From Chlorobiaceae bacterium (GTDB lineage: Bacteria; Bacteroidota; Chlorobiia; Chlorobiales; Chlorobiaceae), in contig JAAXUM010000119.1 in assembly GCA_013336025.1 (NCBI GenBank), forward strand, positions 1-5,983: 5,983 bases of DNA, in the 5' to 3' direction. Below the pieces are notes generated by a model. That model worked only from the letters and a program-made list of their open reading frames with translations. It searched no databases and had not been told where the DNA came from. A program made the translations under genes and the position numbers. Numbering within the stretch: the first letter of the stretch is position 1; the number at the start of each line of letters is the position of its first letter. Shown one piece after another: positions 1-5,983 of the stretch.

Positions 1-8
1 GACTCCCG

Positions 9-55
9 CCCCCCCCCACACTACCTACTTCCCACAGCCCATACCCTACTTCCTT
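9..55 (-). repeat. G-rich repeated tract at the thioredoxin gene end, possible G-quadruplex
   Basis: On the minus strand, directly at and after the thioredoxin stop codon, runs of GGG at 46-44, 40-38 and 33-31 are followed by nine G at 17-9. Four G runs of three or more could form a G-quadruplex, though the last loop is 13 bases long. GGAAGTAGG occurs twice, at 53-45 and 32-24. The stretch is strongly strand-asymmetric and looks like intergenic repeat DNA that continues past the left edge. Confidence 0.45.
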
Positions 56-597
56 TTTCCCGAAGCGAGCGTCCTGAGTATCAGCTCTTCAAATGCTGCT
101 TTACTTTGGGATCCAACAACCACCGAAAGCAGTTTTCCCTCGCTGTTCACGGCAAACAATGCGGGAACCGCCGTCAACCCTCCGGAGATATGACGGCCAA
201 AAGCCGAAACAATTGTCTGATCAGCCACGACGACAGGGTAGTTGATGCTGTGCTCCCAGATAAAATCAGGCAGGCTCTGTGCGTTGTCCTTGTATGCCAT
301 ACCGATAAAGGTAAACCCTTTTTTCTCGTACTTCTCCTGCAGAGCAACCATATCGGGAAGTTCCTTGCGACAGACAGGGCACCAGGAACCGAAAAAATTC
401 ACAATGTATGCCTTTCCCCTGAGCTTGTCGCTTGAAATCGGTGCACCCTGTACCGATCTGGCAGCGAACCCCGGAGCAGAAGTAACCGTCAATGCCGCTT
501 TGGCTCTCTTTTCAGCCGCTCCCGCCGGGAGTGGTTGACAGATAACAACAAAGAGGGCTATACAGAGAGCAAACACTACTGTTCTTGAAGGTATCAT
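46..597 (-). CDS. Exported TlpA/ResA-type thioredoxin-like protein
   Basis: A periplasmic thiol-disulfide oxidoreductase of the TlpA/ResA/SoxW group, 183 aa from the chosen start. The first ~28 residues form a signal peptide (MIPSRT, a hydrophobic stretch, then PAGAA before EKR). The cysteine before QPLP has no proper lipobox, so it is probably not a lipoprotein. A thioredoxin fold follows, with the active site WCPVC (Cys73 and Cys76) after VNFFGS, and the cis-proline loop TAVPALF (Pro145). The frame stays open upstream to a GTG at 699, and in-frame ATGs lie at 624 and 618. I chose 597 because it gives a clean signal peptide; the nearest purine run, GGGG just upstream, is a poor ribosome binding site, so the start is uncertain. 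By family such proteins reduce cytochrome c apoprotein or Sox protein cysteines and are recharged by CcdA or DsbD. A dsbD gene lies in the same window. The exact substrate cannot be told from sequence. Confidence 0.88.
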   Translation of the reverse strand: MIPSRTVVFALCIALFVVICQPLPAGAAEKRAKAALTVTSAPGFAARSVQGAPISSDKLRGKAYIVNFFGSWCPVCRKELPDMVALQEKYEKKGFTFIGMAYKDNAQSLPDFIWEHSINYPVVVADQTIVSAFGRHISGGLTAVPALFAVNSEGKLLSVVVGSQSKAAFEELILRTLASGKRK

Positions 598-631
598 AAC
601 CCCAAACTGTTTATACATTATCATATCACTG

Positions 632-692
632 AACAGGACAACCACTCCGTTGAACCGGTTGCGATGAACTCCAACAACAAAACAGGACAACC
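632..692. repeat. 12-bp direct repeat AACAGGACAACC, two copies 49 bases apart
   Basis: Exact copies at 632-643 and 681-692, about 35 and 84 bases upstream of the thioredoxin start at 597. Both are followed within a few bases by CGTT. Two exact 12-mers in a 436-base spacer are unlikely by chance, so this could be a paired protein-binding site or the remains of a small duplication. Confidence 0.4.
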
Positions 693-870
693 CGTTCACG
701 ACAGATCCATCCCCGGATTATTAACAATATTTTTCAACACCGGGGCAGTGATTTTTCTGATCTCGATAGTTTTTTTGTATTACGTAAAACCCTTTCATCA
801 CAACAATAAAAAGACGCAGAGACAGATAGAAAAGCAATTGTTATTTCCTTATCAATATAGCGTGTTGTAG
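664..870 (+). CDS. Doubtful small membrane protein ORF
   Basis: A plus-strand frame of 68 codons, ATG at 664 and TAG at 870. It would encode a polar N-terminus, one clear hydrophobic helix at about residues 19-41 (GLLTIFFNTGAVIF... ending YYVKPF) and a basic tail rich in Lys, Asn and Gln. No ribosome binding site precedes the ATG (the bases before it are GAACCGGTTGCG), and I see no good plus-strand promoter. T-rich noncoding DNA readily gives Phe-, Leu- and Ile-rich frames. It is the only plus-strand frame here that does not lie over a gene, which is why I list it. I do not recognise a family. Confidence 0.15.
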   Translation: MNSNNKTGQPVHDRSIPGLLTIFFNTGAVIFLISIVFLYYVKPFHHNNKKTQRQIEKQLLFPYQYSVL

Positions 871-926
871 TCGGGAATCCGATCGTCTGTAACCGTAAAA
901 AAAACAGCAACAAAAAACTACCAGGC

Positions 927-946
927 GGTTATATAGTTATATTACC
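927..946. repeat. Imperfect palindrome with tandem GTTATAT units
   Basis: Twenty bases that read as a near-palindrome (GGT-N-ATATA-GT-TATAT-N-ACC). They also contain two adjacent 8-base units, GTTATATA (928-935) and GTTATATT (936-943). They lie 88 bases downstream of the fccB-type stop and about 330 bases upstream of the thioredoxin start. The unit matches the dsbD upstream inverted repeat, so it may be a binding site of the same regulator. Confidence 0.35.
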
Positions 947-1033
947 AATACACTGTTTTATTGCAAATATTTTATGGTTTTTTTGTGCCCCCGGAAGACA
1001 ACGAAATAGTGCAAGGACTTTACAGAAAAGTGA

Positions 1034-2326
1034 TTACCCCCAGTTATCCCTGGAGATATTTTCATACCAGCCGTCTGCGTATGCAGCCTCCTCTTTGAGG
1101 TGATCGTTATCGGCATCCAACGGTGTCAATCCGCCGGCACCCTTGATTTCAACAATCCCGTCAACGGAAAGCCTGTAAACTCCGGCCACAGATATAGCGT
1201 AACCCGGCCCTATAAGACTGTAGCAGGTGCTGACCAGCGTCGGTGAAGAGGGTACCCTGCCCTGGAAAAGATTGACAATAGCAGCAGCGGCAACCTTTCC
1301 CTGACTGCTCGCGGCAAACCCTGACTTTGGCATCGCTCCTGCAACAGTGGAGTCGCCGATAACATGAATTCCGGGATGAATGGTGGATTCAAACGTAACC
1401 GGATTGACCGGGCACCATCCCGAAGCATCGGTCAGGCCACCATCAAAGGCGATTTTTCCGGCCTTCTGTGGAGGAATGACGTTAATGACGGCCCCTTTTT
1501 CATCCCCGAATTCCGTGCTTACCGTCATAGCGGCTGCATGAACAGCGCTCACTTTTCCTCCGGCAGCGGCTGATCGCCACTCGATCATACCGGGATAACG
1601 ACGATCCCACCCCTGCATGAACAACTCCTGCTTTGAAAACTTCTCTTTATCGTCAAGAATGATGATCTTCGATTTCGGCTTATGCTGCTTCAGGTAATAC
1701 GCCATCAGACTTGCTCGTTCATAAGGAGCCGCAGGACAGCGGAACTGCCCGCCGGGAGGGCACACAAGAACCGTTCCGCCATCCTTCATCGAAACAAGCT
1801 GTTTGCGTAAAAGAACCGTCTGCGCTCCCCCCTGAAAAACATGCGGCATCCTGCTTTCGGCAACGCTTTGCGAATACCCCTCGATAGCATCCCACTTGAA
1901 ATCAATACCGGGAGAGACAATAAGGCGGTCGTAGTTCAACACTTTTCCGCTCTTAAGCCTGACCGTGCTCCTGAGCGGATCAAGAGCCACAGCAACATCG
2001 CCGATAATAGTAACCTGATATCTGTTGCGAAGAACGGTATAGGTGTGGGCAATGTCTTCCATGCGCCTGAGACCGCCGATCACCCAGTTGCTGAACGGAC
2101 AGGTGTAGTAAACCGCTTTAGGTTCAATCAGGGTCACGGCAATCGAAGGGTCCAGCTTTCTGAGATATTTTGCCGCAGCGGCACCGCCAAACCCCCCGCC
2201 GATAATAACAACCCGTTTAGCGGACGCAGATGCCCTCTGAAAAGGGACAAGCGGACCCAACGCCGAACCGGCAAGACCCGACAACAGCAGCTTGTTGAAA
2301 TCCCTTCGTGAAACATGCTGACGCAT
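1034..2326 (-). CDS. fccB: Flavocytochrome c sulfide dehydrogenase-type flavoprotein (FccB/SoxF family)
   Basis: A periplasmic FAD protein of 430 aa, the usual length for the flavin subunit of flavocytochrome c, which oxidises sulfide to sulfur and passes electrons to a cytochrome c. The N-terminus carries a twin-arginine signal (SRRDFNK, residues 6-12) and a hydrophobic stretch to about residue 36. The FAD-binding motif [10 protein letters not shown] lies at 39-48 and the second nucleotide-binding fold covers the middle. Cys76 in YYTCPFSN matches the cysteine that binds FAD covalently in the Allochromatium enzyme. Cys197 ([12 protein letters not shown]) and Cys368 ([11 protein letters not shown]) match its redox-active disulfide, and the C-terminal FCSD flavin-binding domain is complete. 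The ATG at 2326 has a strong site AGGAG 9 bases upstream. The gene follows dsbD after 81 bases with no obvious terminator, so co-transcription is likely. No CXXCH cytochrome gene is visible beside it, so it may act alone like SoxF or use a distant FccA. Confidence 0.93.
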   Translation of the reverse strand: MRQHVSRRDFNKLLLSGLAGSALGPLVPFQRASASAKRVVIIGGGFGGAAAAKYLRKLDPSIAVTLIEPKAVYYTCPFSNWVIGGLRRMEDIAHTYTVLRNRYQVTIIGDVAVALDPLRSTVRLKSGKVLNYDRLIVSPGIDFKWDAIEGYSQSVAESRMPHVFQGGAQTVLLRKQLVSMKDGGTVLVCPPGGQFRCPAAPYERASLMAYYLKQHKPKSKIIILDDKEKFSKQELFMQGWDRRYPGMIEWRSAAAGGKVSAVHAAAMTVSTEFGDEKGAVINVIPPQKAGKIAFDGGLTDASGWCPVNPVTFESTIHPGIHVIGDSTVAGAMPKSGFAASSQGKVAAAAIVNLFQGRVPSSPTLVSTCYSLIGPGYAISVAGVYRLSVDGIVEIKGAGGLTPLDADNDHLKEEAAYADGWYENISRDNWG

Positions 2327-2407
2327 TATCCCCCTCTCCTGTTTGATTGTTTCCTTATACGTGTAATACCTTTCAAAACCGGCAGCACCTTCCCGTCAAG
2401 GCTCCTC

Positions 2408-4274
2408 TCATTGCAGCAGATCAGGCAGACAGGTATCAATATGAGCGGCAAAACGTGCAGCATCAACAAATCCGATAACCCGGCTCCCGGGAATCTCACG
2501 CCCGGAAGCATCGAAAAACATGATTCCGGGAGGCCCGTAAAGTTCGAACCGCTTCATTAATACCCTGTCATCTTCGGTATTATTTGTAACGTCAACCTGC
2601 AACAAAGTCAATCTCTTAAGCTGACGCAAGACCTTCGGATCATGAAAGGTGTGACTCTCCATCTCCTTGCATGAAACACACCAGTCTGCATAAAAATCGA
2701 GCATAACGGGCGATTTCGCAGAAAGCAATGCCTTGTCAAGCTCTGCGACAGTACGGATGCGGGTAAAACTGATCGCCCTCTCCTCGCCTGAACCGGCAAC
2801 AGAGGTGGAACGAATCTTCGATAGCGGCTCAAGCGGATTTGTCGCGCCGGAAGCAGCGCCGACAAGCTCCACTACCCCTACAACAAACAGAAACAAGCCA
2901 AGAGCTTTCGAAAACCGGCGTCCGACGGCAGGTTTTTCAGGCAGTGCATCAAAAACCCCGAGAAAGACAGAACAGAGAATGGCAAAAGCGCCCCAGGCAA
3001 GAAGAACCAGAACAGGCAAAAGAACAGGTGAGACCATCCAGATCGCAACCGCAATCAGCAGAAGCCCGAAAAGATATTTCACCCCTATCATCCAGGCGCC
3101 CGCACGCGGCAGAAGAGTGCCTGCCGACAACCCGACAATAAGCAGGGGAACGCTCATCCCGACGGCCATGGAAAAAAGTGCAAGTCCTCCGATCAGCACA
3201 TTGCGCGTCTGACTGATATAAACAAGTGTTCCGGCAAGCGGAGCGGCAACACAGGGGCCGACAATCAGTGCAGACAAAGCGCCCATAACGAACACACCGG
3301 CAAACCGGCCACCTTTAAGCCCGCCGGAGACCCTGTTAAGCCTGTTTTGCAGTGCAGAAGGAAGTTGCAATTGATAGAGATCAAACATCGAGAGGGAGAG
3401 AAGCACGAGCATGAGTGCAAACACCACCAGCACCCAGGGCTTCTGCAGAGCACCTGCAAGCCCTTCACCGGCAAGCCCGGCAGCAACCCCGAGCGAGGTA
3501 TAAACCAGAGCCATCCCGAGACAGTAGGCAACCGCCAGCAAAAAGGCCCGGGCACGAGTAACATCACCCTCACCTGCAATAATAGATGACAAAATCGGAA
3601 TCATCGGCAGAATGCAGGGCGTAAACGACAAAAGAAGCCCGAAAACCAGAAAGATCAGAGAGATTTTCCACAAACTCCCCCCCTCAAGGGTGGCTTTTGC
3701 AAGTGACGCCTCACGGTCAACCGGAGCAACTTCAGGCCTGGATGGGGCAACCGCGGGTAAAGGAGCACTCTCCTCCACAAACCCTGAAGTACCGCCAGCA
3801 TCCTTCAATATACCCGGCTGGCCGGGGTTAACCGTGAACAGACGGGTTACCGGAGGATAACAGAGGCCGTCTTCAGCACACCCCTGATACTCCGCCTTCA
3901 GAATAAACTCGCCGTCCGCCTTCACAAGAGGCACCTCAACAGTCACCCCATCATGATAAATGGCAAGGGTCTCGTTTGTCGTCGAGATCGGTAACGGAAA
4001 TTCCGGCAGGCAAAACGGGATCCCTGATCTCTGCGCTCCCCTGTTCAACACTCACCTTCACCATATCGCGATAGAGCTTGTAACCCTTTGCAATATCCCA
4101 GTGCAGAACAACCGTGCGGTTGGCACCCAGTTCAGCCCGCAGGATAAACGCATTCTCAGGATCGAGAAAATCCGCCGCTGATGCCACACCCACCCTGAAA
4201 AAAAGGAAGAGAAAAAGGATAAAAAAGGCAAGATGAGATTTGACTGAAGAGGAGTTCATCATAGGTTTTGGCAT
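2408..4274 (-). pseudogene. dsbD: DsbD thiol:disulfide interchange protein, reading frame broken by a 1-base shift
   Basis: DsbD carries electrons from cytoplasmic thioredoxin across the inner membrane to periplasmic thiol proteins. Two overlapping minus-strand frames make up one gene. The first (4274 to 3951, 107 codons) gives a signal peptide ending VASA and the start of the periplasmic N domain (VVLHWDIAKGYKLYRD). The second, open from 4051 to 2408, continues with ETLAIYHDG. Dropping one A of the codon AAA at 3977-3975 joins them into a 621-residue protein, normal for DsbD. Rejoined, it has the N-domain cysteines YQGCAEDGLCYPP (132, 138), a membrane domain of about eight helices with SFTPCILP (Cys220) and GPCVAAP (Cys341), and a C-terminal thioredoxin domain with DWCVSCK (532, 535) and cis-Pro in YGPPG. 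All three cysteine pairs are intact, so the break looks recent or is a sequence error. No clear ribosome binding site precedes the ATG at 4274. The fccB-type gene follows downstream. Confidence 0.9.
3975..3977 (-). other. Frameshift site in dsbD (AAA, one base too many)
   Basis: On the minus strand the upstream frame reads GAC GAC AAA CGA GAC and ends at TGA at 3953-3951. Removing one A gives GAC GAC AAC GAG ACC CTT, that is DDNETL, leading straight into AIYHDGVTVEVPL, as expected in the DsbD N domain. The short A3 run is not a classic slippery sequence, so I favour a point insertion or an assembly error over programmed frameshifting. The exact base within this small region is an inference from where each frame starts to look like DsbD. 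Confidence 0.75.
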
Positions 4275-4385
4275 AGCAACAGATTGGTTTTTTCCGCATC
4301 ACAACAGCAATTCGCCTGAATCCGATAGTCTCCGTTCCGGCACCTCTGCAAAACAGGCCGTTTTCAGAAGCGTCATGAATTACTC

Positions 4386-4407
4386 TATATAACGATATGG
4401 TTATATA
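4386..4407. promoter_or_regulatory. Perfect inverted repeat TATATAAC-N6-GTTATATA, candidate operator
   Basis: Two 8-base arms with a 6-base spacer (GATATG) form a dyad in the dsbD upstream region and overlap the candidate -10 box, as expected of a repressor site. A further half-site GGTTATA lies on the minus strand at 4444-4438. The GTTATATA arm recurs in the spacer upstream of the thioredoxin gene (928-943). The regulator is unknown. The half-site recalls Mo-box arms bound by ModE, but the arm order is reversed, so I do not assign it. Confidence 0.45.
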
Positions 4408-4429
4408 AAAATACTTCGCAATTTTACAA
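4400..4429 (-). promoter_or_regulatory. Candidate sigma-70-like promoter upstream of dsbD
   Basis: On the minus strand TTGTAA (4429-4424) and TATAAC (4405-4400) are separated by 18 bases in a strongly AT-rich spacer. A transcript would start near 4393 and have a leader of about 120 bases before the dsbD ATG at 4274. The -10 box falls within the inverted repeat at 4386-4407. The boxes match the bacterial consensus only moderately, and green sulfur bacterial promoters are poorly defined. Confidence 0.4.
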
Positions 4430-4470
4430 AATCTTTTTATAACCTGCCAAAAAATCAACCTGCTCACCAG

Positions 4471-4494
4471 AGCGCAGCTTATGTCTGCTGCGCT
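4471..4494 (-). terminator. Stem-loop across the ACR3 stop codon, possible weak terminator
   Basis: A perfect 8-bp inverted repeat (AGCGCAGC and GCTGCGCT) with an 8-base loop that contains the TAA stop of the permease. A run of six T on the minus strand follows only about 15 bases after the stem, so it is not a canonical intrinsic terminator. It could end the ars transcript or protect its 3' end. Confidence 0.3.
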
Positions 4495-5531
4495 GTAAAA
4501 AATCTGCCCCTGAACCAGAGCGAAACATTGACGAGTGCAATCAGAGCGGGAACCTCAACCAGCGGACCGATAACGGCGGCAAATGCCTCTCCCGAATTGA
4601 TACCGAACACCGAAACCGCCACCGCAATAGCAAGCTCAAAATTGTTGCTTGCCGCAGTAAAGGAGAGTGTGGCAGTTTTCGGATAATCGGCTCCGGCCTT
4701 CCTTGCCATGTAAAACGAGAGAAGAAACATGATCACGAAATAGATGAGCAGCGGTATGGCGATGCGCACGACATCCATGGGTATGGTAACGATATACTCA
4801 CCTTTGAGTGAAAACATCACCACAATGGTGAAAAGCAGCGATATGAGCGTGAGCGGGCTGATGCGGGGAATAAATTCGCCCTCATACCACTCTCGTCCTT
4901 TCAGACGCAATAGAAAAAAACGGGTCAGAAACCCTGCAATAAAGGGAATGCCGAGGTAGATAAACACGGAGCCTGCAATTTCACCAATGGTAATATCAAC
5001 GGCTACGGTCGTCATTCCCAGCCACTCCGGCAGAACTGTGAGAAAAACCCATGCATAGAGGGAGAAAAAAAGCACCTGAAAGATCGAGTTGAAGGCAACA
5101 AGCCCTGCAGCATACTCCGTATCCCCTTTGGCAAGTTCGTTCCAGACAATCACCATGGCAATACACCGGGCAAGACCGATCATGATAAGACCTGCCATAT
5201 AGTGCGGCATATCGGAAAGAAATATAACGGCAAGCACGAACATCAGCAGCGGCCCGACAACCCAGTTCTGCAGCAGCGAGAGCCCAAGCACCCTGGTATT
5301 ACGAAACACATCGCCCAGTTCCTCATATTTAACCTTCGCCAGCGGCGGATACATCATAACGATCAGCCCTATGGCAATGGGAATATTGGTGGTACCGCGC
5401 TGAAAATGGTTCCAGAATCCGGCAATGCCGGGAAAAAGATAACCCCAGAGCACACCAATGCCCATGGCAAGAAAGATCCAGAGCGTCAGATAGCGATCAA
5501 GAAACGAGAGCTGTTTTGTTGACATACCCAT
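4479..5531 (-). CDS. acr3: ACR3-type arsenite efflux permease
   Basis: An inner-membrane arsenite exporter of the ACR3 family (bile acid/arsenite transporter superfamily), 350 aa, typical for the family. Ten hydrophobic segments can be placed at about residues 11-36, 50-65, 81-105, 112-131, 143-167, 183-208, 224-242, 254-279, 286-310 and 316-340. Hallmarks are [13 protein letters not shown] with the essential transport cysteine (Cys123, fourth helix), [13 protein letters not shown] (Glu299, ninth helix) and [10 protein letters not shown] in the last helix. The frame is open upstream to 5624, inside arsC, but the start at 5531 is chosen because AAGGAGG ends 8 bases before it and the protein then begins [15 protein letters not shown] like its relatives; an ATG at 5525 is a weaker alternative. 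It starts 4 bases after the arsC stop, so the two are probably translationally coupled. It exports the As(III) that ArsC makes. Confidence 0.96.
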   Translation of the reverse strand: MGMSTKQLSFLDRYLTLWIFLAMGIGVLWGYLFPGIAGFWNHFQRGTTNIPIAIGLIVMMYPPLAKVKYEELGDVFRNTRVLGLSLLQNWVVGPLLMFVLAVIFLSDMPHYMAGLIMIGLARCIAMVIVWNELAKGDTEYAAGLVAFNSIFQVLFFSLYAWVFLTVLPEWLGMTTVAVDITIGEIAGSVFIYLGIPFIAGFLTRFFLLRLKGREWYEGEFIPRISPLTLISLLFTIVVMFSLKGEYIVTIPMDVVRIAIPLLIYFVIMFLLSFYMARKAGADYPKTATLSFTAASNNFELAIAVAVSVFGINSGEAFAAVIGPLVEVPALIALVNVSLWFRGRFFTAQQT

Positions 5532-5535
5532 TGCG

Positions 5536-5964
5536 CTATCCTCCTTTTTCCATTTCGTTATAAAACTGCCTGAACCTGGTATTGATCTCGTCACGCACAC
5601 GTCTGAACACGGCAAGCTGCGCATCCCTGCTCCCCGTTGCTCCTGCAGGATCGTCGAACCCGATGTGCACCCGGTGCTTTACCGTTCCGGTAAAAACCGG
5701 ACACGACTCCTTTGCCCCGTCACAAACCGTCACCACGTAGTCGAACGGTCTCTGAAGAAACTCGTCAACCAGTTTCGGGCTGTTGCCGCTGATATCGATC
5801 CACTCCTCGCGCATCACCTGCACGGCAAGCGGGTGTACCGATGAAGCAGGGCTGGTCCCTGCGGAAAAGACTTCCAGCTCCGGATCGAACGACTGAAGAA
5901 ACCCCTCTGCCATCTGGCTGCGACAGGAGTTTCCGGTACAGAGAATAAGAATGGACTGTTTCAT
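5536..5964 (-). CDS. arsC: Thioredoxin-coupled arsenate reductase (low-molecular-weight phosphatase fold)
   Basis: A cytoplasmic enzyme of 142 aa that reduces arsenate to arsenite. It belongs to the low-molecular-weight tyrosine phosphatase class, like ArsC of Staphylococcus plasmid pI258, not the glutaredoxin-linked E. coli class. The phosphate-loop CTGNSCRS begins at Cys9. The relay cysteines are Cys81 and Cys88 ([10 protein letters not shown]), with the spacing seen in pI258 ArsC (82 and 89). The catalytic aspartate is Asp105 in FDDPAG. All residues needed for the three-cysteine disulfide cascade are present, so electrons should come from thioredoxin. The ATG at 5964 gives the usual family N-terminus ([16 protein letters not shown]), but no good ribosome binding site is seen in the 19 bases left in the window. 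The last codons (EKGG, stop TAG) contain the ribosome binding site of the permease gene. The promoter and any arsR lie beyond the window edge. Confidence 0.96.
   Translation of the reverse strand: MKQSILILCTGNSCRSQMAEGFLQSFDPELEVFSAGTSPASSVHPLAVQVMREEWIDISGNSPKLVDEFLQRPFDYVVTVCDGAKESCPVFTGTVKHRVHIGFDDPAGATGSRDAQLAVFRRVRDEINTRFRQFYNEMEKGG
5540..5546 (-). promoter_or_regulatory. Ribosome binding site of the ACR3 gene inside arsC
   Basis: AAGGAGG on the minus strand, 8 bases before the ATG at 5531. It lies in the codons for the last residues of arsC (KGG). It decides the start of the permease and points to coupled translation of reductase and pump. Confidence 0.8.
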
Positions 5965-5983
5965 ATGATGGTAAACGTTGATT

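Larger units (their letters stand above)
598..1033. other. 436-base spacer between the flavoprotein and thioredoxin genes
   Basis: AT-rich noncoding stretch holding the 12-bp direct repeat, the GTTATAT palindrome and the doubtful small ORF. I find no convincing terminator after the fccB-type stop and no strong promoter. The best minus-strand -10 candidate is GATAAT at 622-617, which would leave a leader of only about a dozen bases before the ATG at 597. The length suggests that the thioredoxin gene is transcribed separately from dsbD and fccB. Confidence 0.6.

Noticed and set aside
46..699. Longer thioredoxin start at GTG 699
   Set aside because: It would place about 34 polar and mixed residues before a perfectly good signal peptide, with no ribosome binding site in support.
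960..1033. Terminator after the fccB-type gene
   Set aside because: The homopolymer here reads as A on the minus strand, and no stem precedes a T run in the direction of transcription.
1841..2311. Plus-strand frame of 156 codons
   Set aside because: Lies fully antisense to the well-supported FccB-type gene; the translation has no recognisable domain and is best explained as a shadow.
2355..2366. Near-palindrome TTATACGTGTAA between dsbD and the fccB-type gene
   Set aside because: Only 12 bp with two mismatches and no second copy; easily explained by chance, and no promoter fits around it.
2733..3212. Plus-strand frame of 159 codons, Ser-, Thr- and Arg-rich
   Set aside because: Antisense to the DsbD membrane and thioredoxin domains; composition is typical of the reverse complement of a hydrophobic coding region.
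4386..4407. ModE (molybdate) binding site
   Set aside because: Half-sites look similar, but as I recall the Mo-box has the GTTATATA-like arm first and TATATAAC last; here the order is reversed, and no molybdate gene is nearby.
4156..4467. Minus-strand frame of 103 codons over the dsbD upstream spacer
   Set aside because: It spans the candidate promoter and operator and the dsbD signal peptide in another frame, has no family resemblance, and the DsbD N-terminus is clearly in the other frame.

Overview
This window reads as chromosomal DNA of an anaerobic, sulfide-using bacterium, most likely a green sulfur bacterium (Chlorobiaceae). That assignment is an inference from gene content and protein style: a flavocytochrome c sulfide dehydrogenase-type flavoprotein beside thiol-redox genes, moderate GC in genes and AT-rich spacers. 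No rRNA or other phylogenetic marker is present, so it is not proven.

All five recognisable genes lie on the minus strand, so transcription runs from the right end of the window to the left. Right part (5964 to 4479): an arsenic resistance pair, a thioredoxin-coupled arsenate reductase (ArsC) followed 4 bases later by an ACR3-type arsenite efflux permease. The ribosome binding site of the permease lies inside the last codons of arsC. The operon probably continues beyond the right edge, where a regulator such as arsR would be expected but cannot be seen. A 204-base AT-rich spacer follows, holding a candidate promoter overlapped by a perfect inverted repeat (TATATAAC-N6-GTTATATA).

Middle part (4274 to 1034): a DsbD-type transmembrane thiol:disulfide interchange protein whose reading frame is broken by one extra base near 3975-3977, then, 81 bases later, a Tat-exported FAD flavoprotein of the FccB/SoxF family with all three hallmark cysteines but no cytochrome c partner gene nearby. 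Left part: a 436-base spacer with short repeats and a doubtful small membrane ORF, then an exported TlpA/ResA-type thioredoxin (597 to 46). The window ends in a G-rich (minus strand) repeated tract.

Taken together, DsbD, the exported thioredoxin and the flavoprotein mirror the functional trio SoxV/SoxW/SoxF of sulfur-oxidising bacteria: DsbD would carry electrons from cytoplasmic thioredoxin across the membrane, the periplasmic thioredoxin would pass them on, and the flavoprotein would act on sulfide or protein-bound sulfur in the periplasm. The arsenic pair is a separate transcription unit by layout. I see no CRISPR array, tRNA, rRNA, insertion sequence or phage gene. No clearly new system is evident. 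The points most worth a second look are the dsbD frameshift, the orphan flavoprotein with its thiol-redox partners, and the GTTATATA motifs shared by two spacers.
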